DNA from: Conus ventricosus
Lineage: Eukaryota > Mollusca > Gastropoda > Neogastropoda > Conidae
NCBI GenBank assembly: GCA_018398815.1
Contig: CM031628.1
Location: forward strand, 6,041,635-6,105,634
DNA length: 64,000 nucleotides
Reading direction: 5' to 3'
Shown here: piece by piece, positions 54,321 through 64,000 of the stretch
Position numbering within the stretch: position 1 is the stretch's first letter
How the letters are laid out: each line of letters opens with the position of its first letter
Notes under the pieces: generated by a model
Seen by the model: only the letters and a program-made list of their open reading frames with translations
Database searches by the model: none
What the model was told of the DNA's origin: nothing
Translations under genes and position numbers: made by a program

Positions 54321-55521
54321 AATGAGTGCATTCAAATATACTGGTGCAAAATATTCTGTTGGGCCGCACTACAATCTTAAAAATATAACAACTGACACCC
54401 TCGACATTTCTGTGACTCAGTCTGACGCCTTTTAAGTAAAGGTTAGTACTCCATTGGGCAAATATCTTAACCATCCTATTAAAAACGACCGCATCCCAAA
54501 ATTTTGGTTTAGTCATCCGATGCAGTTTTATCAGAACCAGTTAAACTTTGCTGTGTTTTGTGCATCAACTGGGTGTGGAGTGTCGTATGCTGATCATCTA
54601 AATCATCCTGATCCTTTGGTGAGGTCAGTGTACAGATTTCATTTTTATTACACCTTCAGACGTATTTTGACTGAACTGCAAGCGCCATTACCAAATGACA
54701 AACCGTTTAATCCATTCAGCAACAGAATAGACATGAAGGCTTTTGAAAGGATCTGTAACGAATTCAATATTAATGTTAAGACAGACTTTAGACAAAAGTT
54801 GGATCTTAATCATGGTTTAGGCACCCCTTATTTTTGGGGCGTGCACAGAAAGTATAACTATGACTGGAATCCTCCTTACACATCTTTCTCTTCAGGCACA
54901 ACTGTTCACCTCGGGTCCATAGAGCAAGAGCATAAAACAGCATGGACAACATTTATCTTAGACTCTTCTAAGGGCCTAACTAAAGCAGGAAATAGAACGA
55001 ATAAACGACTCTGTTCGTACTTACGTTTGGTGTTTGCTAGGTTCGCAAGCACAAACGAGATCGAGCATAACTGATCCTTCTACTGGCTTTGACGCACAAA
55101 AACAATACTTAGCAAATTTAGAGGACGCCATTAATTCTACAGTTGATTTACCTTCAAGTATTAAAAGATACCAAAATGTTTTACAATACGCGAGATCGAA
55201 AGTAGACTTTGCTGTTGGCACTGGTTTATACATGCTGCCTTCTGACCTCAGACTCCAGATAGGCACAATAATAAACTACAATAATGAAATCCTTGTGGCA
55301 GGCAATGAACAGAAAGTTGGGAAAAAACGAAATAAATTCTGAGCCAGTAATATTGCAAGCAGTAAACAAACACCCAAGAATAAGTCATCCAATCCTGTGG
55401 CCAAAGCCCGAAGGCCGTTGAAGAAGTCAAAAAAAATAATGACCATGAATATGAAAAGATAGCACTTGTTCTTGGATTAACTGGCCTAGGATTACTTGGT
55501 CTTTATTTTACTAAAAATTAA
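54321..55521 (+). pseudogene. Large virus-like protein with C-terminal membrane helix, unknown function
   Basis: Begins MSAFKYTGAKYSVGPHYNLK at 54321, 17 bp from the divergent minus gene. It continues through PKFWFSHPMQFYQNQLNFAV, NPPYTSFSSGTTVHLGSIEQ and TGLYMLPSDLRLQIGTIINY to a final IALVLGLTGLGLLGLYF helix and the stop at 55519-55521. About 390 residues in four pieces, with frameshifts near 54430, 55010, 55320 and 55420. I recall relatives only as uncharacterised proteins of Polinton-type elements. Its 3' end overlaps the converging minus gene by 30 bp. Confidence 0.55.
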
Positions 55522-56601
55522 CCCGACTATTAAGAGAACTAATGTCCATAAGTGCTCAGCCATAAAGCCAACTACTTTGCCTGCAGTATACAAAAGCCAG
55601 CTAACAACACCTCCTAATATACCTGGTAAAGCATCCCCGGCTTTAACGGCTAATTTTTTTAATAAACCCGCAAGATGATCAAGCTGTTTTTTTACCCATG
55701 ATTTATCAGGTGGAGGCGATGGTGGTGGAGGCACCGGCCCTTGACCACCGCCGCCTGTAATAGCCATCACCAGTGTACTTATTGCAAATCCTAAGGCCGT
55801 TATAACGCTTACTAATGTGACTCCTTGCTCTCTAAACAGTGTTCTTATTCTTTCTGCTAGTGTTGTGTCTTCATATAAAATTCTTTGGATAGTTTCTCTT
55901 ATTCTGCTCACTTGAGTTCGCAATTGTTCTCGGTTAGTAGACAAAACTTCTAGTCTTGCTGATCTTTCTTGTTCAAGATCTTTTAGTCTTTGTTCTATTC
56001 TTTCTTTAACACCAGGCCTAAGCGTAACGTGGTAAGGAGTTGATGCCCCTGGTAGGGCTTCCCATGTCAGATAGGCTAAGGGTGAGGATCTGACTAAGAG
56101 TAACCCGCCTTTCTCCTTTTCTTGTTTTCTGCCTTTATTTGGCCCTTTTCTGTCTTCGTCTCCCTTCAAGTCTTCTTTTTCACACTCCTTTTCTCTCTGT
56201 GGTCTCCTTAAGATCCGCCGTGTTTGCCGTGCGGTGCGACCTGTGTCGGAGGGGAATGAGATCCTGGTGATTGAGAGGGCCAGCGCTCTCAACACATCAC
56301 TTTGGCTCGGACCTCTCCTAGACAGGGAGTACACTTTGGCCCGGGTGTACTAATCAGCTCCCCTTCTTGGGGTTGGGTCAAGACGGGCAGTTCCCCAGCT
56401 GGCCAAGTAAACCCCTGCAGTGCTCAGCTCTCTGTTCCCGGGAGTTGAGCATGATCAGGGGGGATAGGGTTGGTTGCTTCTGCTTGTCGTATGTCTCTCC
56501 GAAGGCCTGGAAGGGGTCAAGACATTGGTTTCTTGGCCCTGGCCCCTTAGTTGGACTCCAGGTGGGTGGGTAAGGGAGGGATAAATTACAATAACTTAAA
56601 T

Positions 56602-57520
56602 ATGACTTCTTCAAAAAACTACCCCCCAAAAGGAAGAGAAAGCAGTCTCCCCTATTTCAGGGGAATTTGAAACAGACAGTGATTCTGACAGTGAGGTACG
56701 ACAGGGACAGGTTTCTGGGCTTCTGGCTCGTGGTTGGAAGGGACAGAGCAGGAAAGACCCCTTTCAGCTCTGAGCCCTTTTGCTGTCCACAAGGGCTTTC
56801 ATGGTATAGCAGGTGAACTAGGTCCATAAAACGGTTGAGGATGGTTCGTTTCTTCTTCAATGTCGATCACAGAAGCAATCCGAACAGCTGCAGAAGGCAA
56901 AAAAGCTTGTGGATTAGGGAGGTCAGGGTGACTCCCCATAAGCAATTAAATTCATCCAAAGGTGTGATTCGATGCAGAGATCTGGCGGGTGTTTCAGAGG
57001 CGGAAATAAAAACGGAGCTGGCGTCCAGGGTGTGACGGAGGTGCGCAGGGTGACGGTAAAGAAGGGTTCAGAGAGAGTGGCCACCAACACCCTCTTTCTG
57101 ACCTTCTGCAACCCTGTGCTGCCTCCGGTCATCAAGGTTGGTTACCTAAATGTTCATGTTCAGCTATATGTTCCGTCCCCATTGAGGTGCTTCAGGTTGT
57201 CAGAGGTTTGGCCATGTCAGGGCCCGCTGTTTGGGCAGGAGGTGTGTGGTATTTGCTGCAAGGCAACTCATGATGGGCCGTGTCATGATCCGGCACATTG
57301 TGCAAAACTGCGGTGGCGACCATCCTCCTCTTCACGAAACTGTCCTTTTTGGGATTCAAGAATCTGCCATTCAACGCGTCAAAACGGAAAAGAAGATCTC
57401 GTTTTTTGAAGCCCGGAAACAGGTTGTGGGGCAGTCAGACCCCGACAGCTTCTTCCCTATGCTTCGGCTGTAAAGAAAGCTCCCATAGTTCCTACTCGGT
57501 CAGTCTGCTGCCAGACTGAT
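56602..57520 (+). pseudogene. LINE B ORF1, gag-like, frameshifted
   Basis: Parallel to LINE A ORF1: basic start (PPKRKR-like), VTPHKQLNSSKGVIRCRDL near 56930, then GVTEVRRVTVKKGSERVATN (57030-57090), and the knuckle region at 57184-57370 in several frames. Contains an early stop (TTAGGG at about 56915) that LINE A lacks. Confidence 0.7.
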
Positions 57521-57925
57521 GAATTCATTTTTTCGAAGACATTACAAGTACGATCTGTCAGTTCTGGTGGTAGCAAGTCCACCCCTTCCAACCCAAAATG
57601 ACTCCCCCTGGTGGAGGCAAAAAACCACCACCCCTCAGACTGCCAGCAGTCTACAACATCTGCTGCTGGGCAGATGAAGAAACCCAGCCCCCCAAACCCT
57701 CGAACTCCTCAGTCCAGTGCCCGTGCGGGCAAGGGAGTTCAAACCAGTGTGGAGATGGTGGGAGATGAAAAAGGAAACCCCCACCATCTCCCAAATCCAG
57801 ACCTTCTTCGCTGTTGGCAAGTTGCCAGCAGGTCTGTAGACCAACACTCTCCTGTGAAACTAACTAACAATTTTCACTCATTGGAACCCAGATGTTGAGG
57901 AGGAGATGACTGATCTCTCTCCTTT

Positions 57926-60330
57926 TTGCCCTTGGCACATGGTAGTACAATATTCCATTGGAATATCCGTGGTCTAAATTCCAACTTCGAGGAGCTGCAG
58001 CTTCTGTGTAAATCCATAAACCTTCTGTCGTGGCTCTTCAAGAAACCCCAATTCAAACCCAGAAGACCTTTACTCTTTCTGGCTTTAATATTCTTTCGAA
58101 CCTGCACAACCATCCAAGTTGGGACTGTCGGGGGGGTGTTGCACTTCTCCTACACAAAAGTTTGTTGTATAGTCCTGTCACTTGTCTACCTCCTTCGGCT
58201 GTTAGCTGCGAGAGTCATTTCTCCACAAGACTGTGACAATCTGTTCTCTTTATCTCTCACCTTCTGCCCCGGTTTGTCTTTCAGGACCTTGTCAGTCTGA
58301 TAGAAGAACTCCCTCGACCTTTTTTGCTGTTGGGTGACTTTAACGGTCAAAATCCTCTTTGGGGTAGTGCCGGTCGGTCACCCAGAGGTCTGCTAATTGA
58401 GGATGTCCTTTCAGACTTGGATTTGTGTTGTCTGAATGAGGATCTGCAACTTATTCCACTCTTCCTCAGGTTCACTTTCGTGTTTAGATTTGTGGGTTTT
58501 GTGACCCCTCGCTGGTCCTGGACTATGAGTGGTCTGTCCATGACGATCTGCACGGAAGTGACCATTTCCTGTCCTTCTACAACCTGTAAAAAACTGGACA
58601 GTCTCTGTCTCTCAGCATCTAAACTTAAGAAAGCAAACTGGGATCTATTTGCAGCCACTGTCTCTAAGGAGTTCCAGGACCTGATTTTTTTCAGAGCCCT
58701 GACCCAGCTGAATCACTGACTAACATATAATCAATTGTGTTTAAAGCCTGTTTTCCCAGTGTCTTCCGATAACTTCAATCCCAAAAACACCCGGGGTTCG
58801 ATTCAGAATGCCAACAAATTTTTAAAGTTAGAAAACGGGCTCAGCGTCAGGTTATCCCAACGCCCTTCGGGTCCCAACGCTCGAGCCCATCAGAAACTCC
58901 GTGCAAATCAAGACACACTTTTAAAATCAGTAAACGTCGGCCTGGAGAAGCTTTGCTCCAGGTGACATCAAAAATTTCCCAAAGAAAAAAGTATGGAACA
59001 TCATTAAGAAAAATCAAAGGGAAAAAACCCTGTCCCCCTGTGAACCATCTCAAGTTTTCGGATTCTTTAAATAACAGAGAAGAAAGCAGTTGCTAAACTG
59101 CTTGCTTCAACCATAGAAAAGAATTCCTCCCCTTCTAACAAATCAGCCACTTTTGTCAAAAATAAAACCCCTTTAAAAAAAAATCACCCTGCAACTTTTC
59201 GCTGACAACATGGAAAACTACAATCTTCCTTTCACTTCAAATGAACTGAAATCTGCCTTACTTTCTTGCAGCGATTCCTCTCCAGGTTTTAGATGAAATC
59301 CATATCAGCTGTTGAAACATCTTCCGCTAGAAGGTCTGAACATACTGCTACAGGTCTACAACCCTGTGTGGACTACAGGTTTTTTTCCACCCTCTTGGCG
59401 AAAAGCTCTCATTATTCATTCCCAAACCTGGAAAAGATCTTTCTAATCCTTCAAATTACCGTCATAGCTTTGACCAGCTGTGTTTGTAAATTGATGGAAA
59501 AATGGTCAATGCTAGGCTCATGTGGAAAAATTGAAACGATGGCCTTTGGCGAAAGAACAGTGTGGTTTCCGCAAACATCGGACTACCGTTGACCATTTGA
59601 TTCGTCTGGATCAAACACTTCGGAACGCTTTTTTGAACAGACAGCATACAGTGGCAATTTTCTTTGACTTGGAGAAGGCCTACGATACTACCTGGAAGTC
59701 GGGGATACTTCATGATCCCCACGATCTGGGTTTTCGAGGTCATCTTCGTTTTTATTCAAAATTTTTTGGCAGAACGACAGTTTCAGGTCCGGGTTTGGGA
59801 CCACTCTCTCTGATGTCCACGAGCAGGGTTGGGTGTTCCCCAGGGGAGCATACTGTTCCTGCCCTCTTTAGTATTAAAATCAACAACATATTCAATCAGT
59901 TCAGCAGGGTTCCCGACTGTCATTGTTTGTGGATGATTTCGCTGTCTACGCAAAATGGAAGCCTGTACCGAGGTCCAGCGGCAGGCTCCAGCTTTGCGTA
60001 GACAAAATCACCCATGGGCGGATGAAAACGGTTTACCTTTTCTCCAACAAAGACGCAGTGTATTCACTTCCATAATTTCCGTCAGTTTTTCCAGATCCCG
60101 AATTCAAGTAGGGAAATCTCCCATTCCAGCTGTTAAAGAGGCCAAAATTTTTGGGAATCATTTTTGACCAGAAATAAACTTTTCAGCCACATCAAAAACC
60201 TCAAAACTTCTTGTCAGAAAGCTTGAATATTTGGGGTCGTTAGCGCACCGACTGGGGCGCTGATAAGAAAACTTTTTCTTTCACCCCTACAGAGCCTTGG
60301 TCCCTTCCAAACTGGACTACGGTTGTGCTG
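57926..60330 (+). pseudogene. LINE B ORF2, endonuclease and RT, heavily broken
   Basis: The endonuclease keeps FHWNIRGLNSN (about 57952) and LLGDFNGQNPLWGS (58324-58370), which is more complete here than in LINE A, and the SDHF region near 58553. RT motifs survive in scattered frames: the EKAYDTTW region near 59670, the PQG region near 59840 and the DD region near 59930. More than ten frame changes. Confidence 0.8.
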
Positions 60331-61615
60331 TCTACGGCTCCGCAAGACCCCCTACCTCAAACTCTTGGACCCTATCCACCATCAAGGGCTTCGTCTCTGT
60401 CTTGGAGCGTTCCGCACCACCCCTGTGTACAGCTTGTACGCAGAGGCGGGCGAACCTTCATTGTCCAACCGCAGGCTGAAACTGTCTTTAAATTATTACA
60501 TCCGACTGTTCTCAGAACCACAGAATCCTGCCTATGACTGTGTCTTTGACCCTCCGTTCCAAAGTAAGTTTGAAAACAACCCGAAATGTATTCCGCCGTT
60601 TGGTCTTCGTATGCAGCCTCACGTGCGGAATGCAGGTGTAGACCTAGGAGTTGTGTCCGATTTTTCCAAGTTTCCGGATCAACCTCCGTGGACCTTTTTC
60701 ACACCAGAGATTCGTTTTGATCTTGCAGCTTTTCGCAAAGAGTCTACCAGCTCTCTGGCGTACAAGGCTTTGTATGCTGAGCTCTGTTCCAAATTTCCAT
60801 CCTATCAAAAAGTTTTCACTGACGGTTCCAAGTCTGAAGATGGAGTGGCCTGTGCAGCCTACTGCCCTGGGGCTCCTTCTCAGATACTGTTGGAACATAT
60901 CCATTCAGATGCTTCTGTCTATTCTGCTGAACTTACTGCTCTTGTTTTGGCTTTGAAGATAATCTCACATTCTTCAAAGAGGGACTTTCTGGTTCTGTCG
61001 GATTCGCTGTCAGCTTTGGAGGCCATAGCTGGCCGCAACCTTCAGCATCCAGAACTTTTAATTTTTTTTGAACTTTTTAGCAAGTTGAAGGCGGACGGTT
61101 ACAACATTACTCTTGCTTGGGTTCCTGGTCATGTTGGCATCGGCGGGAACGAAATGGTTGATCGTTTAGCCAAGAACGCCACAAGAGAGAAACTGTCCAA
61201 CAATTATATCCCCTGCTCAGATGTGAAACCCAAAATTAACGATTATGTGAGAGACCTCTGGCAGGAGGATTGGAACACACAGACGAGTAACAAACTATTT
61301 CAGATCCGTCCAAGCCTTAAGGAATTCCTCCCATGCACGTCGGGAGGTCGTAAAGAGGAAACGGTTCTGTGCCGGCTGCACACCGGCCATTCGTATTTTA
61401 CCCATTCTTACCTTTTAAAGAGTGAAGAAGCTCCGTGGTGCATTCCATGTCAAGCGCCACTCACAGTGAAACATGTTCTTTTAGAGTGTTGGGACTTGCA
61501 CGATGTGCGACACAAACATTTTACAGCGGAGTCCATGAAGATCCTGTTCAGGGATGTCCCGCCTGATGTGATCCTTGAGTTTTTGAGAGAGATTAACATT
61601 TTTCATCTGATTTAA
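60323..61615 (+). CDS. LINE B ORF2 C-terminal segment with intact RNase H domain
   Basis: A 430-codon open stretch covers the end of the RT thumb, RNase H and the C-terminal zinc cluster. RNase H carries all four expected acidic positions: VFTDGS (about 60818), the E of SAELTALVLAL (60920), LSDSLSALEAI (61000) and NEMVDRLAK (61150), with WVPGHVGIGGNE before the last. The tail has CIPCQAPLTVKHVLLECW. The apparent start is not the real start; it is an internal part of ORF2. It shows how recently this copy was coding compared with its broken 5' half. Confidence 0.9.
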   Translation: MCCLRLRKTPYLKLLDPIHHQGLRLCLGAFRTTPVYSLYAEAGEPSLSNRRLKLSLNYYIRLFSEPQNPAYDCVFDPPFQSKFENNPKCIPPFGLRMQPHVRNAGVDLGVVSDFSKFPDQPPWTFFTPEIRFDLAAFRKESTSSLAYKALYAELCSKFPSYQKVFTDGSKSEDGVACAAYCPGAPSQILLEHIHSDASVYSAELTALVLALKIISHSSKRDFLVLSDSLSALEAIAGRNLQHPELLIFFELFSKLKADGYNITLAWVPGHVGIGGNEMVDRLAKNATREKLSNNYIPCSDVKPKINDYVRDLWQEDWNTQTSNKLFQIRPSLKEFLPCTSGGRKEETVLCRLHTGHSYFTHSYLLKSEEAPWCIPCQAPLTVKHVLLECWDLHDVRHKHFTAESMKILFRDVPPDVILEFLREINIFHLI

Positions 61616-61694
61616 GATTTTACGGCAGAAAGATTTTTAACAAAGTTTCTGGTGCGTTTGTAGACGATGTCATTTAACGAGATGTATGAAAGGT

Positions 61695-61729
<35 letters not shown>

Positions 61730-62364
61730 GACTGGTGAGTTGATTTTAACGTGGTGACAGCCCTGATATGGCCCTTTGCGGTCGGCTGGGCTATAAGCAA
61801 CATTATCTTATCTTATCTTTAACACCAGGCCCTAAGTTGGCGTCATCAGCCTCAACGAGTTTTTCTTTTTCTCTTTTTATATGCTCATCTATTTCACCCA
61901 GTTTTGCTAAATTGTTTGTTAAATTCGCCTCTGATGCTTCTTAAAGCATGATCAAGAGCGCTATTTCTCGCATGGGTAGCGGGGAATCATTAATTGTTTT
62001 TAATGCTGTTTCTTCGGAAAAACTAATTTTGGTTTAGCAATGCCAGGCGATTTTGTGTACGCTCGCAGGGAGTCTTTGTCTAATTGAACCCACGGCTAAA
62101 AACTTTAATGGGTCTCGTTTAGTTGTAAAGCTGAACGCGTTGTCCTTGGTCGTTTCTTACAAACAAATGGCCATCATCATCTCGTTCAAAATCATTAGGG
62201 TCTAAAACTTCGGGAGGTTCAAGGCCTAAATTTTGGTACAATGATCTAACATGACTTTCTGTTAATTCACACCGCATTGAGAGCTCTGAGCGATGCTGTG
62301 TCATTTCACTCATGTCGTCTCCAGGATCAGGAACATCATAATCTTCATCTTCTCTGCCTTCCAT

Positions 62365-62404
62365 GTTTCTTTAATAATAAACTTTTTATTTTGTTTTATA
62401 AAAA
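62365..62404. promoter_or_regulatory. Candidate bidirectional promoter of capsid and coiled-coil genes
   Basis: Only 40 bp separate the two divergent start codons. The gap is almost pure A/T with TTTATAAAA (62396-62404), a TATA-like box a few bases from the capsid ATG, and TTTAATAATAAAC near the other start. Suggestive of shared late-promoter control in the original virus. Confidence 0.35.
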
Positions 62405-63672
62405 ATGTCACAAACATATGGCTCGATTCTTGACCCGCATAGAAGACTGAAAGAACCCTTTGGCGTGAAGGGAAATAAGCGGAATATTACTGTTCCAAAT
62501 AATCCGTCTACTATTGATGCGGATCAAATTCTTACTGTCAAATTTCCAGACCTAGGAGCGGATGAAGTGATTGTGCCAGGCTCTGCGCGTCTTACTTTCA
62601 AAATAGAACTCGAATCAGCAACAGACCCAAACAGGACAGTTGTCCAGAATCTAGGACGGGCAATCGTTAAGAAAATTTCTATAAAACTTGAGGGGCAAGA
62701 AATATTTTCTTTACATAATGCAGACATATTTTAGCCTATTCTGATCTATGGCTAACCGCGAATGAAAGGGCTGATCTTGCGTTTCAAGGAATCGAAAATG
62801 AAGAAGCACTAAAACATAGAATAGGGCCGCAGACGCTAAAGACGGCAAAAGGTTTGTAGCTGTAAGTTATGCGTATGGAAATCGCTTTTTCATACCCTAG
62901 ATTTTGAGTTGTTAAAAACGCATGCCCCATACTTTCAAGGAGCATTAAAAGACAGATTGTCATATGAACTAACTTTTAATGACCACAAATATGTTATTAT
63001 ATCTGAAGACACCGAAGCAAAGTACAGCATTTCTGACATCTCGTTAGAGTTTGACGTTGTTAGCAACCCTGACTTAGCGAGGTTGATCCAGCAACAATAT
63101 CAGTCAAAATTAGCAATATATTACGAAAGAGTGATTCATCATTCTAAATATCCTAAAAGCAAGGCAGACACTATATGGAATTTTAGTTTTAGTGCCACAA
63201 CAAGATCGCTTAAAGGTATTTTATTGCTGTGTGAAAACGACGAACCATTCAAAAGACAAACTGAAAATTTTGTTAATCCTAAAATAACAAAAGTGCAATG
63301 TACAATTGAGGGTAGTCCTAACCAAATCTACGCTAGCGGGCTTAAACCTTATCAGCATTTTTATGAAATAAGAAAACTGTTTGGAGGTGGGAGGTGTAGA
63401 AATCCAACAGTTGACCTTGTGTCTAAAGATCTACATCTTCACAGCGTTAGACTTGATCATTATTTAACAACGAAATACGGTTTATGGATTGACCTAAGGT
63501 CAACGGAGGATAATCAGTTACATGGAAGAGCGGGAGAACTGTTAGAGACATAATAAACATTCAAATTGATAAAGAAAAAGAGGTCGATAAACCACTTAAT
63601 GTGTATTTGTTTTTAATATATGATGCGCAGCTGAATATTCAAGATAACAGATTAAAAGATATACAATACTAA
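62405..63672 (+). pseudogene. Major capsid protein (double-jelly-roll type, F54H12.2-like)
   Basis: About 420 residues in four pieces. The N-terminal part (62405-62734) runs from MSQTYGSILDPHRRLKEPFG through LTVKFPDLGADEVIVPGSAR to SLHNADIF. A frameshift follows, then the YSDLW region, a second shift near 62850, and a long open part 62909-63553 (ELTFNDHKYVII, DLARLIQQQYQSKLA, WNFSFSATTRSLKGILLL, YGLWIDLRS). After a last shift near 63545 it ends DAQLNI...Y at 63672. I recognise the family as the one annotated F54H12.2-like in many invertebrate genomes, which belongs to Polinton/adintovirus-type elements. That it builds the hexon-like shell follows from that family assignment. Confidence 0.7.
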
Positions 63673-63693
63673 ATTATTTTTATTTTAAAAAAG

Positions 63694-64000
63694 CATGTCT
63701 GTTCAGCATTATCCGAGAGTACCTACAGCGCCAGAGTCGCCGAGAGAAGAGATAGCCCCCGGCATAAAAACTTCAGATTAACAAACATTACACAAATGCA
63801 ACAAAAACTAGAGCAGGACCTTTCAAAATACAGCAAAACCAAACGAAGGTATTCTGCTGCCTTTAATGCTGTTACATATGTTAATACTGGAGCAATCGAC
63901 TATAAGCGCTGCATCAGCAGGAACGAGTGTTGGTCTCTTAGCAACAGGCATAGGCGCACCCGCAGCTTTACCTCTAGGCGGTTTGTCTTTAGCTCTTGGC
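63694..64000 (+). pseudogene. Glycine-rich membrane / coiled-coil protein, unit 2, runs off window
   Basis: Same gene as 49084-49771, starting MSVQHYPRVPTAPESPREEI. One T is missing near 63773 compared with unit 1, giving an early stop, and a second change near 63895 shifts the frame again. The alanine/glycine-rich segment is cut by the window end. Confidence 0.7.

Larger units (their letters stand above)
56003..61831 (+). mobile_element. LINE B: I/Nimb-like retrotransposon inside the viral gene
   Basis: TSD TCTTTAACACCAGGCC at 56003-56018 and 61816-61831, 16 bp. Same family as LINE A, shorter at the 5' end by about 150 bp, ending in a T run (61697-61726), the conserved 3' untranslated part and ATCTT repeats. 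ORF1 and most of ORF2 are frameshifted, but the C-terminal RNase H part is open. Confidence 0.95.
55492..62364 (-). pseudogene. Coiled-coil/membrane protein gene, interrupted by LINE B
   Basis: Starts MEGREDEDYDVPDPGDDMSE at 62364 and decays through several frames to 61832. LINE B intervenes. It resumes at 56002 with a long charged helix (ERIEQRLKDLEQERSARLEV), RTLFREQGVTLVSVITALGF, a hydrophobic segment, a glycine/proline linker, amphipathic helices and a final membrane segment (LWTLVLLIVGLIF), ending at 55492. Acidic N-terminus, central coiled coil and two membrane segments. Possibly a membrane-remodelling or minor virion protein; the function is unknown. The frame running past 56003 into LINE B is a chance read-through. 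Confidence 0.65.
51982..64000. mobile_element. Virus-like (Polinton/adintovirus-type) unit 2, continues past window
   Basis: Order from the hairpin: ATPase (-), two capsid-neighbour genes (-,-), a large gene ending in a membrane helix (+), a coiled-coil/membrane gene (-) split by LINE B, major capsid (+), and a membrane gene (+) running off the end. Divergent pairs are separated by only 17-40 bp of AT-rich DNA, as in compact viral genomes. Unlike unit 1 it has no internal deletion apart from LINE B's interruption. All genes carry frameshifts. Confidence 0.85.

Noticed and set aside
56003..56334. Open minus-strand frame extending the coiled-coil protein into LINE B
   Set aside because: Sequence beyond 56003 is the antisense of the LINE 5' leader; LINE A shows the same antisense frame at 2318-2641, so the extension is chance.

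Overview
The window is eukaryotic nuclear DNA from an animal, most likely a marine mollusc (a gastropod would fit). That is inferred from the mobile-element mix: an I/Nimb-like LINE with RNase H, a Penelope-like element with a GIY-YIG nuclease, piggyBac and hAT elements, a Helitron, tRNA-derived SINEs and Polinton/adintovirus-like DNA. Very dense CA/GA microsatellites and the ACCTCCCTTGGT stem-loop point the same way. There are no bacterial-type operons. The only part that resembles a host gene is one candidate exon encoding a transmembrane helix (8315-8430). Almost everything else is repeats or mobile DNA, often nested several levels deep, and many boundaries can be fixed by target-site duplications (TSDs).

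Layout. 1-2088: minisatellite. 2324-8282: near full-length LINE A with a 15-bp TSD. 8315-8430: candidate exon. 8.6-14.1 kb: a run of unrelated minisatellites and microsatellites. 14.2-17.1 kb: hAT-like fragment, two stem-loops and a 5'-truncated Penelope-like fragment. 17.7-22.73 kb: a multi-monomer satellite running directly into a Helitron helicase pseudogene with a recognisable Helitron 3' end; a 225-bp SINE sits in the Helitron. 22.4-28.4 kb: a ~3-kb segment present twice in tandem, the second copy full of homopolymer-type errors. 29.6-34.6 kb: a foldback-family repeat containing a LINE fragment, which contains a piggyBac element, which contains another LINE fragment. 35.4-40.05 kb: a LINE fragment split by an L1/Tx1-like LINE, itself split by a head-to-head Penelope palindrome. 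42.39-44.70 kb: a second piggyBac element. 45.46-47.20 kb: a hAT-like element containing palindrome within palindrome.

47.39-64.0 kb is the most interesting part: two copies of a compact, virus-like DNA element. The gene order, pooled from both copies, is: hairpin, packaging ATPase (-), two capsid-neighbour genes (-), a gene with a C-terminal membrane segment (+), a coiled-coil/membrane gene (-), a double-jelly-roll-type major capsid protein (+), a glycine-rich membrane gene (+), a small gene (+) and a protein-primed-type family B DNA polymerase with an embedded HNH domain (+). Unit 1 (47.39-51.98 kb) has a large internal deletion. Its polymerase gene stops before the catalytic palm domain, exactly where the hairpin that opens unit 2 begins. 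Unit 2 continues past the window end and is interrupted by LINE B (56.0-61.8 kb). The two hairpins differ in sequence in the middle of the stem yet keep near-perfect pairing. I see no integrase or adenovirus-type protease in the visible parts. All genes of both units carry frameshifts except the unit 1 ATPase and possibly one small gene, so these are relics, or real genes seen through an error-prone assembly.

How the parts work together: in a living relative of the virus-like element, the ATPase would package DNA into a capsid built from the major and neighbouring capsid proteins, while the polymerase copies the genome. The LINEs, Penelope, piggyBac, hAT and Helitron parts are independent parasites that have piled into one another; few could move on their own.
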